Shown here piece by piece: positions 24,539 to 33,784 of a stretch of 64,000 nt of DNA; position 1 is the first letter of the stretch; every line of letters starts with the position of its first letter. Both the position numbers and the translations under genes were made by a program. Below the pieces are notes generated by a model, which was not told the origin of the DNA, ran no database searches, and saw nothing but the letters and a program-made list of their open reading frames with translations. The stretch spans positions 2,480,001 to 2,544,000 of the forward strand of contig NZ_CP021455.1 of assembly GCF_002158865.1 (NCBI RefSeq), written 5' to 3'. This DNA is from Comamonas serinivorans (GTDB lineage Bacteria; Pseudomonadota; Gammaproteobacteria; Burkholderiales; Burkholderiaceae_C).

Positions 24539-25729
24539 ATGTCCCTGACCCTCGCCCGCCGCGCCCAGCGCATCGAACCGTTCTACGTCATGGAGATGGC
24601 CAAGCGTGCCGCCGAGGTGGCGCGCGCCTCGGCCGGTGGCGATGCCCCCATGATTTACCTGAACATCGGCGAGCCGGACTTCACCGCGCCGCCGCTGGTG
24701 CAGGAAGCGGCCGAGCGCGCCATTCGCGCCGGCCGCACGCAGTACACCCAGGCGCCCGGCCTGCCCGAGCTGCGCGAGCGCATCAGCGCCTGGTATGCGC
24801 AGCGCTTTGGCGTGCAGGTGCCCGCGCGCCGCATCGTGGTCACCGCCGGCGCCTCGGCCGCGCTGCAGCTGGCCTGCCTGGCGCTGATCGACGCGGGCGA
24901 CGAGGTGCTGATGCCCGACCCCAGCTACCCCTGCAACCGCCAGTTCGTGGCGGCGGCCGACGGCGTACCGGTGATGATTCCGGCCACGGCGGCCGAACGT
25001 TTTCAGCTCAGCGCCGACAAGGTTGAAGCCGCCTGGGGCCCGCGCACGCGCGGCGTGATGCTGGCCTCGCCCAGCAACCCCACGGGCACCTCCATCGCGC
25101 CCGACGAGCTGCGCCGCATCCACGACGTGGTGCGCGCCCGGAACGGCGTGACCTTCGTCGACGAGATCTACCTCGGCCTGTCCCACGACCCGCGCTACGG
25201 CCAGACGGCGCTGGCGCTGGACGAGAACGTCATCAGCATCAACAGCTTCAGCAAGTACTTCTGCATGACGGGCTGGCGCCTGGGCTGGCTGGTGGTGCCC
25301 GAATCCCTGGTGAACGCCGTCGAGATGCTGGCCCAGCACCTGTTCATCTGCGCCAGCACGGTGTCGCAGTTCGCGGCCCTGGCCTGCTTCGAGCCCGACA
25401 GCCTGGCCGAGTACGAACGCCGCCGCGCCGAGTTCAAGGCCCGGCGCGACTTCTTCGTGCCCGCACTCGAAGCCGCCGGCCTGCACGTGCCGGTGCAGCC
25501 CGATGGCGCCTTCTACGCCTGGGCCGACTGCACGGCTGCCGCGCGCAAGCTGGGGGTCAGTGGCAGCTGGGACTTTGCCGAAGCCGTGATGCAGCGGGCC
25601 CACCTGGCCATCACGCCAGGGCGCGATTTCGGCCAGCACGAAACCGCGCAGTACATCCGTTTCTCGACGGCCAGTTCGATGGCGCAGCTGCATACCGCTG
25701 CCGACCGCCTGAAAGCCCTGCTGGCCTGA
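24539..25729 (+). CDS. Pyridoxal-phosphate aminotransferase (class I/II)
   Basis: This 396-residue fold-type I aminotransferase shows YLNIGEPDFTAPP near residue 40, YTQAPGLPELRERIS, the cofactor-binding SPSNPTGTS near 178, DEIYLGLSH, and the Schiff-base lysine in SINSFSKYFCMTGWRLGW near 237. The C-terminal substrate arginine lies in YIRFSTA. The family includes aspartate, alanine and N-succinyldiaminopimelate aminotransferases, and the amino-group donor cannot be fixed from sequence alone. Its stop is 7 nt before ybgC. Confidence 0.88.
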   Translation: MSLTLARRAQRIEPFYVMEMAKRAAEVARASAGGDAPMIYLNIGEPDFTAPPLVQEAAERAIRAGRTQYTQAPGLPELRERISAWYAQRFGVQVPARRIVVTAGASAALQLACLALIDAGDEVLMPDPSYPCNRQFVAAADGVPVMIPATAAERFQLSADKVEAAWGPRTRGVMLASPSNPTGTSIAPDELRRIHDVVRARNGVTFVDEIYLGLSHDPRYGQTALALDENVISINSFSKYFCMTGWRLGWLVVPESLVNAVEMLAQHLFICASTVSQFAALACFEPDSLAEYERRRAEFKARRDFFVPALEAAGLHVPVQPDGAFYAWADCTAAARKLGVSGSWDFAEAVMQRAHLAITPGRDFGQHETAQYIRFSTASSMAQLHTAADRLKALLA

Positions 25730-25736
25730 CCCCGAC

Positions 25737-26201
25737 ATGACGCCGTCCACCGCTTCATCCGCCGCGTCCACCACCTTGCAGGCCTTGTTCACCCTGCCCG
25801 TGCGCATCTACTGGGAAGACACAGACGCGGGCGGCATCGTCTACCACGCCAACTACCTGAAGTTCTTCGAACGCGCCCGCACCGAATGGCTGCGCGCGCG
25901 CGGCATTCACCAGCAACACCTGCGCGATGCGCTGGGTGGCGGCTTCGTCGTGTCGGACATGCAGATCCGCTTCATCCGGCCAGCGCGCCTGGACGATGAA
26001 CTTTTGGCGACCTGCCAGCTCGAAAGCGCGGGGCAGGCATCGCTCGTGGTGCGCCAGCGGCTGATTCGGGCCGCCGATGCGCCGTCACCCGAGCAAGCAC
26101 CCGCGCTGTGCGAAGCCACGGCACGCGTGGGCTGGGTCGATCTCCAACGCATGCGGCCCGGCCGCCTGCCTGCACAACTTCTCGAGCAGCTTCAACCATG
26201 A
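25737..26201 (+). CDS. ybgC: Tol-Pal associated acyl-CoA thioesterase YbgC
   Basis: This 154-residue hot-dog-fold thioesterase hydrolyses acyl-CoA or acyl-ACP and is the usual first gene of tol-pal operons. The active-site motif is YWEDTDAGGIVYHANYLKFFERARTEWL (given in two parts: residues 24-40 and 41-51), followed by VVSDMQIRFIRPARLDDEL. Its TGA overlaps the tolQ ATG, indicating translational coupling. Confidence 0.93.
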   Translation: MTPSTASSAASTTLQALFTLPVRIYWEDTDAGGIVYHANYLKFFERARTEWLRARGIHQQHLRDALGGGFVVSDMQIRFIRPARLDDELLATCQLESAGQASLVVRQRLIRAADAPSPEQAPALCEATARVGWVDLQRMRPGRLPAQLLEQLQP

Positions 26202-26905
26202 ACCAAGACTTGTCCATCGTCACCCTGTTGTTGCACGCCAGCTTTGTCGTGCAGCTGGTCGTGCTTTTGCTGGTGGTGATCTCCGTCGCCAGCTGGGCCG
26301 CCATCTTCCGCAAGTTCGGCTCGCTCAAACGCGTGCACAGCCTCAACGACGAGTTCGAGCGGGAGTTCTGGTCGGGCACCAGCCTGAACGAGCTGTACGC
26401 CTCGGCCACGCAGAACGCCAAGAGCGCAGGCCCCATGGAGCACATCTTCGCCAGCGGCATGCGCGAATACCAGAAGCTGCGCGAGCGCCGCATCACCGAC
26501 CCCAGCACGCTGCTCGACGGCGCCCGCCGCGCCATGCGCGCAAGCTACCAGCGCGAGATGGACACCGCCGAGTCCGGCCTGTCGCTGCTGGCCTCGGCCG
26601 GCTCGGTCAGTCCCTACGTGGGCCTGTTCGGCACCGTGTGGGGCATCATGCACGCCTTCACCGGCCTGGGCGCCATGGAGCAGGTGACGCTGGCCACCGT
26701 GGCCCCCGGCATCGCCGAGGCGCTGGTGGCCACGGCCATCGGCCTGTTCGCCGCCATCCCGGCCGTGGTGGCCTACAACCGCTTTGCACGCCAGATCGAC
26801 CGCCTGGCCATCAAGCAGGAGAGCTTCATGGAAGAGTTCTCCAACATCCTGCAGCGCAACCTGGGCGTGCACGCCCAGCCTGCATCGTCGGCCTCGGGCC
26901 ACTGA
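26198..26905 (+). CDS. tolQ: Tol-Pal proton channel subunit TolQ
   Basis: TolQ with TolR forms the proton-driven motor that energises TolA during outer-membrane constriction. The 235 residues have three membrane helices: residues 13-37, then SVSPYVGLFGTVWGIMHAF near 138-156 and LVATAIGLFAAIPAVVAYN near 172-190, which carry the conserved proline, threonine and glycine residues of the family. The ATG overlaps the ybgC stop. Confidence 0.94.
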   Translation: MNQDLSIVTLLLHASFVVQLVVLLLVVISVASWAAIFRKFGSLKRVHSLNDEFEREFWSGTSLNELYASATQNAKSAGPMEHIFASGMREYQKLRERRITDPSTLLDGARRAMRASYQREMDTAESGLSLLASAGSVSPYVGLFGTVWGIMHAFTGLGAMEQVTLATVAPGIAEALVATAIGLFAAIPAVVAYNRFARQIDRLAIKQESFMEEFSNILQRNLGVHAQPASSASGH

Positions 26906-26915
26906 GGAGCCGCAC

Positions 26916-27353
26916 ATGCCAGGCGTCAGCTCTCGCGGCCGTGGCCGCCGCGCCATGAACGAAATCAACATGGTGCCCTTCATCGACGTGATGCTGGTGC
27001 TGCTCATCATCTTCATGGTGACGGCGCCCATGATCACCACCGGCACCATCAACGTGCCGCGTGCCGGCAAGTCGGCCAAGCCGCCCGAGCAGCGCATGGA
27101 GGTCGAGATGACCGCCGACGGCAAGCTCAACCTGCGCACCATCGAGAACAACAAGGTGGACGCCGAGGAAAGCCTGGAAGGCATCTCGCAAGCGCAGCTG
27201 CTGGCCCAGATCAAAGACGCCATCGACGCCACGCCCGGACTGCCCGTGGCCCTGGCCGCCGACAAGGACATGAAGTACGACGAGGTGATGAAGCTCATGG
27301 GCGAGCTGCAGCAGCTGGGCGTCGAACGCGTGGGCCTCACCGTCAAGAAGTGA
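26916..27353 (+). CDS. tolR: Tol-Pal motor subunit TolR
   Basis: This 145-residue ExbD/TolR protein has one N-terminal helix with the proton-carrying aspartate (INMVPFIDVMLVLLIIFMV, Asp25) and a periplasmic domain ending VMKLMGELQQLGVERVGL. It lies 10 nt after tolQ. TolR tethers to peptidoglycan in the motor cycle. Confidence 0.93.
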   Translation: MPGVSSRGRGRRAMNEINMVPFIDVMLVLLIIFMVTAPMITTGTINVPRAGKSAKPPEQRMEVEMTADGKLNLRTIENNKVDAEESLEGISQAQLLAQIKDAIDATPGLPVALAADKDMKYDEVMKLMGELQQLGVERVGLTVKK

Positions 27354-27364
27354 GCCCTCATCGG

Positions 27365-27416
27365 GCGGTATCCAACCCCGCTCGATACCCCACCAACGGC
27401 AACCGACCTTACTGGC
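27365..27416. repeat. 52-bp dyad element, copy 11 (worn)
   Basis: GCGGTATC on the left, CGAT and AACG at the exact inner positions, and TTACTGGC at the right end (two mismatches). It starts 11 nt after the tolR stop. Confidence 0.5.
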
Positions 27417-27446
27417 ATCCAACCTCCGCAAGCCCCGCACCTCACA

Positions 27447-28718
27447 ATGACCGACTTCGACGCCGATCGCGATCCCTTTGCACCGAATCCGCCACAGGGC
27501 ACAGGCAAGGCCGTGGGGCTGGCGCTGCTTGTGCACCTGGTCTTGATCGGCGCCCTCACGTGGGGCGTGCATTGGCGCCGCGAGGCGACCCCGGAAGCCA
27601 TCGAGGCCGAGCTGTGGAGCCCGCAGGTGCAGCGTGCCGACAGCGGCGCGCGCACGCCCCCTCCACCGGCACCGCCGCCTGCCCCGGCGCCCGAACCTGC
27701 GCCGCCGCCGGCCCCAGCGCCCGAGCCACCGCCTCCCCCGCCGCCACCTGCACCGCGTACCGATGCCGCCGCCGAGCGCGCCGCGGCGGCCGCTGCTGCA
27801 GCGGCGGCTGAAGCCAAGGCCGAGCGCGACGCCGAAATCGCCCTGGCCCAGCGCAAGAAACGCGAAGCCGAGGCCCGCAAACGCGAAGAAGCCGAGAAGA
27901 AGGCCGAACAGCGCAAACAAGACGAGGCCGAACGCAAGAAGCGTGAAGCCGACGAGCGCAAGCGCGAGCAAGCCGAACAGCGCAAAAAGGATGAGGCCGA
28001 GAAAAAGGCCGAGCAGCGCAAGAAGGACGAGGCCGAACGCAAGAAACGCGAAGCCGACGAGCGCAAGCGCGAGGAAGCCGAGCAGCGCAAAAAGGATGAG
28101 GCCGAGAAAAAGGCCGAACAGCGCAAGAAGGACGAGGCCGAGCGCAAGAAACGCGAAGCCGAGGAACGCAAGCGCGAAGAGGCCGAGCAGCGCAAAAAGG
28201 ACGAGGCTGAGAAAAAGGCCAAAGCCGCGGCGGATGCCAAGGCCAAGGCCGCCGCCGAGGCCAAGGCGAAAGCCGACGCGAAAGCCAAGGCCGACAAGGA
28301 AAAAGCCGACAAGGCGAAGGCAGACGCCGCCAAGGCCGAAGCCGCTGCGCGCAAGGCCACCATGGACCGCATGATGGGCCTGGCCGGCAAGGAGAACAGC
28401 GGCAGCGGATCCGGCAAGACCGCGGGCAAGGCCACCGCCGACAAGGATGCCGGCCCGTCGGCCGGCTACTCGGCTAAGGTGGCCGCCACCGTGCGGCCGC
28501 ACATCATCTTCAACGAGAACATCGGCAACCCCACGGCCATCGTCGAGGTGCGCACCGGCGCCGATGGCAGCATCACGAGCCGACGCATCAAGAAGTCGAG
28601 CGGCAGCGCCGCCTACGACAAGGCCGTGCTCAACGCGCTGGACAAGGCCGACAAGCTGCCGTCAGACAACGGCCGCTACCACAACCCGCTGGACATCCAC
28701 TTCCGGCCCAAGGATTGA
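27447..28718 (+). CDS. tolA: Tol-Pal energy transducer TolA
   Basis: TolA spans from the inner-membrane TolQR motor to TolB/Pal. The 423 residues comprise an N-terminal anchor (AVGLALLVHLVLIGALTW, residues 24-41), a Pro/Ala-rich linker (70-104), a long charged coiled-coil helix (105-310) and a C-terminal TonB-like domain (AATVRPHI to HFRPKD). The coiled coil includes three near-identical 35-residue repeats. No SD is obvious before the ATG. The usual downstream genes tolB, pal and cpoB are absent; a 52-bp dyad and a gene-poor stretch follow. Confidence 0.92.
   Translation: MTDFDADRDPFAPNPPQGTGKAVGLALLVHLVLIGALTWGVHWRREATPEAIEAELWSPQVQRADSGARTPPPPAPPPAPAPEPAPPPAPAPEPPPPPPPPAPRTDAAAERAAAAAAAAAAEAKAERDAEIALAQRKKREAEARKREEAEKKAEQRKQDEAERKKREADERKREQAEQRKKDEAEKKAEQRKKDEAERKKREADERKREEAEQRKKDEAEKKAEQRKKDEAERKKREAEERKREEAEQRKKDEAEKKAKAAADAKAKAAAEAKAKADAKAKADKEKADKAKADAAKAEAAARKATMDRMMGLAGKENSGSGSGKTAGKATADKDAGPSAGYSAKVAATVRPHIIFNENIGNPTAIVEVRTGADGSITSRRIKKSSGSAAYDKAVLNALDKADKLPSDNGRYHNPLDIHFRPKD
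27906..28220 (+). repeat. Three 105-bp tandem repeats inside tolA
   Basis: Units 27906-28010, 28011-28115 and 28116-28220 each encode 35 residues of the form EQRKxDEAERKKREA..., differing at only a few codons. The near-identity of the DNA points to recent expansion, a likely site of length variation between strains. Confidence 0.85.
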
Positions 28719-28723
28719 TGAAG

Positions 28724-28775
28724 GCAGTATGCCACCGTGGTCGTTCATTCATGAACGGCAATGACGGCATACTGC
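28724..28775. repeat. 52-bp dyad element, copy 12
   Basis: Ends GCAGTATG and CATACTGC pair perfectly; the inner dyad GTTCATTCATGAAC is also perfect. It begins 5 nt after the tolA stop. Confidence 0.92.
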
Positions 28776-29125
28776 CATCAAATCTTTTCAGCAATGCGCT
28801 GCTTCGCGGTGAACATCCCCTCGATGTGGACCGCCGTCATCCTGACGTGCCGCGATGACGGAGCTGGGCGCCTGGCGCGTGAGCGGGCATCACCCATGAC
28901 GCCGTGCAGGCCTTATGCGCTGGCCACACGCCCTCGCCCGGGTGGTGCAGCCAAGCCATGACTTGCTCATGGTTTGGCTCTACTCGACCCCAGGCGCAGC
29001 GGGTTCAATGATCCACCCGGCGCCAGCGTTCACGGCAAACAGCAAGCGGCGTCACCACAACTCACGCGCAGCGTTCAACCGGGTGAACAGCCTGCGGCGC
29101 ACCGCGGGGATTGCGCTCCGCCTAT
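28776..29125. other. Gene-poor stretch after tolA
   Basis: No supported gene, RNA or terminator. This is where tolB and pal would normally be. Confidence 0.5.
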
Positions 29126-29670
29126 TCACCGACCGTGCACGACGACGTGAAAGCCCTCCTCGTCGGCGGGCGGCGTGAAGTGCTGCGTGATGGCGTCGAA
29201 CTCGGCGTCGCTGGTCTGAAACGGGTGTTCGCCCGCGGCGTTGCGGGCGCGCAAGCGCGCCTTGCAGACCTCGTCGCTCACGTCGAGGTGATGCAGCACA
29301 TGCGGCGCAGACGCGGCCTTGAACAGGCCGCGCATCCAGGCGCGGGAGGCGGGCGTGTTGGCCGGAAAGTCCAGCACCACCGAGGTCCCTGCCTGCAGCA
29401 CGGCCACCAGGTGATCGGCCAGCGCGGCCCGCAGCCGACCGGTGCACCGCATGTAGTCCGCGATGGCCTTCACCTCGCCCGGGTACAGGCGCGAGAGCCA
29501 CACGTCCTCGCTGACCAGCACGGTGGCGGTTGGCTGGCGAGCCGCTGCATCAGCGTGGACTTGCCGGCGGCGATCTTGCCGCAGACCAGGTACAGCGTGC
29601 CGGGCAGACGCGGCGCGGCGTCGGCGCTCGCCGAAGCCGACGGGGCCGAGGATGGAGTCAAAGGGGTCAT
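29126..29670 (-). pseudogene. Frameshifted P-loop ATPase/kinase (zeta-toxin-like fold)
   Basis: The first frame starts at an ATG with GGAG upstream and contains a Walker A motif (YLVCGKIAAGKSTLMQRLA). Near 29535 the frame changes by one base, and the second frame continues ATVLVSEDVWLSRLYPGE, DHLVAVLQAGTSVVLDFPAN, VLHHLDVSDEVCKARLRARN and TPPADEEGFHVVVH. Together they form an intact AAA_33-type small-molecule kinase. A single-base loss (or sequencing error) in a CAACCGCC run separates the P-loop from the rest. Confidence 0.75.
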
Positions 29671-29706
29671 GGGCATCTCCAGGTGGGTTGAGGACCCCTG
29701 GACATG

Positions 29707-29733
29707 GACAACCCACCTCCAGGGTGGGTTGTC
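29707..29733. promoter_or_regulatory. Palindrome upstream of the P-loop gene
   Basis: An 11-bp perfect inverted repeat (GACAACCCACC / GGTGGGTTGTC) with a 5-nt centre lies 37 nt upstream of the P-loop gene. A third half-site GGTGGGTTG stands at 29682-29690, next to its start codon. The arrangement suggests an operator for a dimeric repressor, or a hairpin. Confidence 0.5.
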
Positions 29734-29836
29734 TGGCTTCACGCTGCAAGCGAACCGCTATCCCACCATGTCTGGGGGGATGCGAATGCTGGAAAGCAGG
29801 TGCAGCGTCGCCATGGCCATCAGTGTAGCGAGGGCC

Positions 29837-32398
29837 TCAGGGCCGCGTGCCCAGCGGTGGCAGCTCGCGCACGGTGGCGGCCGGTGTGCTGTCGGGCACC
29901 TGGCTGGCATCGCTGAACTCGGGCGGCAAGGGGTCGTTGACCACCGGGGCGCCCCGCCCCGCCCCGCCGCTGCCGGAATCGATCACGGGTGGCGCAAAAC
30001 CGCCGTTGTTCAACGGCGTGCCCACGGGCGTGCCGGTGCCCGGCGGCGGTGGCGTGGTCTGCACGGGCGGCCCGGGTGGCAGCGGCGTGGGCGAAGCCAC
30101 AGGCGGCGGCGCCATGCCGGGCGCTCCGTTCATGCCGGCCGAGGATTCGCCCGAGGCAGGCCCCTGCCAAGGCTGGGTGTCGGTCACCACGGGGGCCGGA
30201 TCGGCCGGTGGGCGCTGCGCCGCCGGGGTGGAATCGGGCACGTCCTCACTGCCTTTCCCCTCGCCCCGTTGCTTGCCGAACAGCTCGGCCAGCCAGTCGG
30301 CAATGCCACCGCCGCCCTGGCCGGTCGGGAAGTCGAGTTTGGCGTCCAGCAAACCGGCGCCCTGGGCCCTGGCCATCAGGTCGCCCACGGCTGGCAAGGC
30401 GCTTTGCGCGCCCTGCCCCCAGCGGTCGCTGCGCAGGGTGATGCGCTGGTCGTTGAAGCCGGCCCAGGCCCCCACCACCATCTGCGGCTGCATGAGGATG
30501 AACCAGCCGTCGGCGTTGCCCTGGGTGGTGCCGGTCTTGCCCGCCAGCTTGCCGCGCAGGCCCCACTGGCTGCGGATGGCGCGCCCCGTGCCCTTGTCGA
30601 TCACGCCGCGCATCATGTCGACCAGCTCGCTGTTCAGCGCCGGGTTCCAGGCCTGGTCCGGCTTGGCCGTGGCGAACTCGGCCAGCACCTCGCCGTCACG
30701 GGTCGCGATGCGCGTGACGGCCATCATGGCCTGGTACTGGCCGGCATTGGCCAGCGTGGCGTAGGCCTGCACCATCTCCTGCAGCGACACCGGGCTGGTG
30801 CCCAGCGACAGCGCGGGCACCGGGTCCAGCTCGCTTTCGCGCACGCCCAGCGCACGCGCCAGGCTGGCCACGCGTTCCGGGCCGACCCGGTTCATCACCT
30901 GCGCGGTGATGGTGTTCTTGGAATAGGCCAGACCGTCGGCCAGCGTCATGGTCTGGCCGGTGGGGCCGCCGGCATCACGCGGCTGCCAGACACGCCCGCC
31001 CGACAGCGGAATCGTCACCGCTTCGTCAACGAAGGTGTCGCCGGGCTTCAGGCCTTCCTGCAGCGCTGCGCCGTACACAAAGGGCTTGAAGGTGGAACCC
31101 GGTTGGCGCCGGGCGGCGGCCACGTGGTCGAAGGCATCGTCCACATAGCCGCGGCTGCCCACCCAGGCCAGCACGTGGCCGTTGCGGGGGTCCTGCGCAT
31201 ACAGGCCCAGCTGGATGCGGGTCTTGTCGGTCTTGAGCTGGCGCATGAACGCCGCGTCGTGCGTGAGGCGGGCCAGGGCCGCCTCGGCGTCTTCGCCCTC
31301 GGCCTTGGCCTTGGCGAAGGCCTCGGATTCGCGCACCAGGCCTTGCACCAGATCACCGTCGACGTCCCACGCCTTGGCCCAGTTCTGGTCGGCGATGGTC
31401 TGCAGGCGCTTGCCCTGGCGCGCCACGGCCTGGTTGGCCCAGGTCTGCAGGCGCGAGTCCAGCGTGGTGTGGATGACCAGGCCATCGGCGTACAGGTCGT
31501 AGTCGTTCGCGTCGGCCCAGTTGATCAGCCATTGGCGCAGCTGCTGCGCGAAGTGCGGCGCCGGGCCCATCAGCTCGGGCTGACGCTCGAAGTCGAGCTT
31601 GAGCGGCCGCTTGGCCAGCTTGTCGTACTCGGGCTGCGCCAGCTTGTCGCGCTTGACCATCTGGCCCAGCACGGTGTTGCGGCGGTTGGTGGCGCGCTCG
31701 GGGTTCAGCACCGGGTTGTAGTAGGCCGTGCCCTTGAGCATGCCCACCAGCGTGGCCGATTCGAGCAGGCTGAGCTTGCTGGCGGGCTTGTCGAAGTAGG
31801 TGCGCGCTGCCATCTCGATGCCGTAGGCGTTGTAGAGGAAGGGCACCGTGTTCAGGTAGGTCTCCAGGATCTCGTCCTTGGAATACACCGCCTCGATCTT
31901 GAAGGCCGTGATGGCCTCTTTCAGCTTGCGGTGGATGGAGCGGCTGCGGCCGATTTCCTTGGGGTAGAGGTTGCGTGCCAGCTGCTGCGTGAGCGTAGAG
32001 CCGCCCTGCGGCCGGCCCATCAGCGTCCAGATCACCGAGCCGGCCGTGCGGCGCAGGTCCATGCCATGGTGGTCGTAAAAGCGGTGGTCCTCGGTGGCGA
32101 TCAGGGCGTTCACCACATGGGGCGAGACCTCATCGAGCTTGACCCAGACCCGGTTGGAGCGCTTGTACTCCGTCAGCAGCTTGCCGTCGGCGAACAGCAC
32201 CTTGGCCGGCACCTCGACCTTGGCGTTGCGCAGGTCGTGGATGCTGGGTGTCAGCGGAATCAGCACCAGGATGTAGAGCACCAGGGCGGCCAGCGCCGCC
32301 AGCATGGCCAGAACCAGGGCGCGCAGCCAGCGGCGGCGGCGCGGCGCCTGGGGATCCACCGGGGGCCACAGGCGCTTGAGGGCAGCAGAAAAAGTCAT
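29837..32398 (-). CDS. mrcA: Penicillin-binding protein 1A
   Basis: This bifunctional peptidoglycan glycosyltransferase and DD-transpeptidase is anchored in the inner membrane by one helix (residues 27-50). The glycosyltransferase domain shows EDHRFYDHHGMD near residue 103 and GGSTLTQQLARNLYPKE near 132. The transpeptidase has the SxxK in GSTFKPFVYG, SKN in AYSKNTITAQV and GKTGTTQGNADGW. The last 150 residues are a Pro/Gly-rich tail without known fold. The usual OB insert sits between the domains. The gene stands alone. Confidence 0.95.
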   Translation of the reverse strand: MTFSAALKRLWPPVDPQAPRRRRWLRALVLAMLAALAALVLYILVLIPLTPSIHDLRNAKVEVPAKVLFADGKLLTEYKRSNRVWVKLDEVSPHVVNALIATEDHRFYDHHGMDLRRTAGSVIWTLMGRPQGGSTLTQQLARNLYPKEIGRSRSIHRKLKEAITAFKIEAVYSKDEILETYLNTVPFLYNAYGIEMAARTYFDKPASKLSLLESATLVGMLKGTAYYNPVLNPERATNRRNTVLGQMVKRDKLAQPEYDKLAKRPLKLDFERQPELMGPAPHFAQQLRQWLINWADANDYDLYADGLVIHTTLDSRLQTWANQAVARQGKRLQTIADQNWAKAWDVDGDLVQGLVRESEAFAKAKAEGEDAEAALARLTHDAAFMRQLKTDKTRIQLGLYAQDPRNGHVLAWVGSRGYVDDAFDHVAAARRQPGSTFKPFVYGAALQEGLKPGDTFVDEAVTIPLSGGRVWQPRDAGGPTGQTMTLADGLAYSKNTITAQVMNRVGPERVASLARALGVRESELDPVPALSLGTSPVSLQEMVQAYATLANAGQYQAMMAVTRIATRDGEVLAEFATAKPDQAWNPALNSELVDMMRGVIDKGTGRAIRSQWGLRGKLAGKTGTTQGNADGWFILMQPQMVVGAWAGFNDQRITLRSDRWGQGAQSALPAVGDLMARAQGAGLLDAKLDFPTGQGGGGIADWLAELFGKQRGEGKGSEDVPDSTPAAQRPPADPAPVVTDTQPWQGPASGESSAGMNGAPGMAPPPVASPTPLPPGPPVQTTPPPPGTGTPVGTPLNNGGFAPPVIDSGSGGAGRGAPVVNDPLPPEFSDASQVPDSTPAATVRELPPLGTRP

Positions 32399-32502
32399 GT
32401 TGGAGGTGAGCGCGTGCTGGCATCAACAGCCCGAAAAACAAGCGCGCATGGTGCCACAGCGGCGCCGCATTCTGTTGCGATTTGCAAGGTGCATGAAGTC
32501 CA

Positions 32503-32554
32503 GGGGTATGACCCAGTCTTCGATACTCATGCAATAAGAAATGAGCCGTACTCC
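32503..32554. repeat. 52-bp dyad element, copy 13
   Basis: Ends GGGGTATG and CGTACTCC; inner CGAT, with AATA in place of AWCG. It lies between PBP1A and the DUF924 gene. Confidence 0.7.
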
Positions 32555-32632
32555 CCAACCTGTCTTGCACCTGTGTGCGCCCATGTCGCCGATGCGCCCC
32601 ATGCCACGCCAGTGCGAACGGTCTGCGCCCGC

Positions 32633-33298
32633 CTAGAAACCCGCGCCCGGCTGGGCCAGGTAGGCCTGCTCGGCCGGTGTGGAGGCGCGCCCCAGGATGG
32701 CGTTGCGGTGCGGAAAGCGCCCGAACTCGGCGATGACGGCGCGGTGCCGCAGCGCATAGTCGTGCGTCATGTCCAGAAAGCCCTGCGACGCCGCATCGCC
32801 TTGCCGCGTGAGCTGCGCGAAAGCCGCCACGGCAGCGTCCTGGCACGCCAGGTCTTCGGCATGCTCCAGTGGCAGGTAGAAAAAGATGCGCGCCACGGGT
32901 GGCACGCGCGAGTCACCGCCCTGCGCGATCGCCAGCTTGGCCAGCGCCAGGGCCTTGGCGTCGCCCGCAAAGCTGTCGGGCGTGCCGCGCCCGATGTTGC
33001 GCGTGAACTGGTCGAGCAGGATGAGCAGGGCCAGCGTGCCCTCGGGCGACTGCGCCCAGGCGTCCAGCTCACCGGCCTTGGCCTGGTTCACGAGGTCGGC
33101 GAACTGGTGGCGGATCTCGGCGTCCACCGCATCGGATTGGGTGAACCAGAGCTGGCGCTTGTCCAGCGCCGAGGCATCGCGCAGCGGCACGTCCCCCAAC
33201 CAGAATTGCAGCACGGACAAGGCCCCTGCGGGCAGGCTGGAGGGATCGGTCAACTGCAACGGCATCGTTTCCATGGGATGTGGCAAAGGGTCGGACAA
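32633..33298 (-). CDS. DUF924 family protein
   Basis: This 221-residue soluble protein belongs to DUF924: VLQFWLGDVP near residue 29, LWFTQSDAVDAEIR, LALLILLDQFTRNIGRGTP near 88, FFYLPLEHAEDL near 138 and HRNAILGRASTPAE near the end. The fold is all-helical; no reaction is established. It could start at any of three closely spaced ATG codons (positions 1, 9 and 12). Confidence 0.82.
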   Translation of the reverse strand: MSDPLPHPMETMPLQLTDPSSLPAGALSVLQFWLGDVPLRDASALDKRQLWFTQSDAVDAEIRHQFADLVNQAKAGELDAWAQSPEGTLALLILLDQFTRNIGRGTPDSFAGDAKALALAKLAIAQGGDSRVPPVARIFFYLPLEHAEDLACQDAAVAAFAQLTRQGDAASQGFLDMTHDYALRHRAVIAEFGRFPHRNAILGRASTPAEQAYLAQPGAGF

Positions 33299-33662
33299 GC
33301 GCGCAGTCTGCCACGCGCCAGGCGCCGTCCGCAGGGGATGGATGGCTTCACCCCGCCGGCCTCGGGTCGGCGTTGACTGTCCGCCTGGTCAGCAGCCAAC
33401 GGCGCCACCGGGACGGTTCAGCCATGCCGGTGGGCACGGCCCGCTCGCCGCCCTCATCCACCACGCCGCCGGCAACGTCGTCAGCCGTGAACGGCCTCCG
33501 CGCTGTGCCGGGCATCGTGTTCCGCGGCACGTTGAAAGAACGCGGCGCTTCACCATCGCTCACGCGACCTCCGCCGTCTGCGGCAGCCACCGTGCGCCGG
33601 CGGGCCATCCCGGGCGAGTCCCACGGTCGTCAGGCATCGCGTTCAGTTGAGCCCATGAGAAT
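33299..33662. other. Gene-poor stretch
   Basis: Open frames exist on both strands, including an 86-codon one on the minus strand, but none shows a motif or ribosome site. I see nothing to annotate. Confidence 0.4.
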
Positions 33663-33714
33663 GGGGTATACATCCACTGCCATTGAATTTAAATCGGCAA
33701 CAGGCGTATACCCC
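33663..33714. repeat. 52-bp dyad element, copy 14
   Basis: Ends GGGGTATA and TATACCCC keep pairing through a change on both sides; inner CATT and ATCG. Confidence 0.85.
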
Positions 33715-33784
33715 ATTGAATGGTTGCCAGGCGCTGGCAACGGCCGGGCAGCCCAAGGGGCTGGCCCTTGCCGCGGGCTGATGC

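Noticed and set aside
26192..28502. Long minus-strand frames opposite tolQ-tolA
   Set aside because: Mirror of the repetitive tolA coding sequence; low-complexity Ser/Ala/Phe strings typical of shadows.
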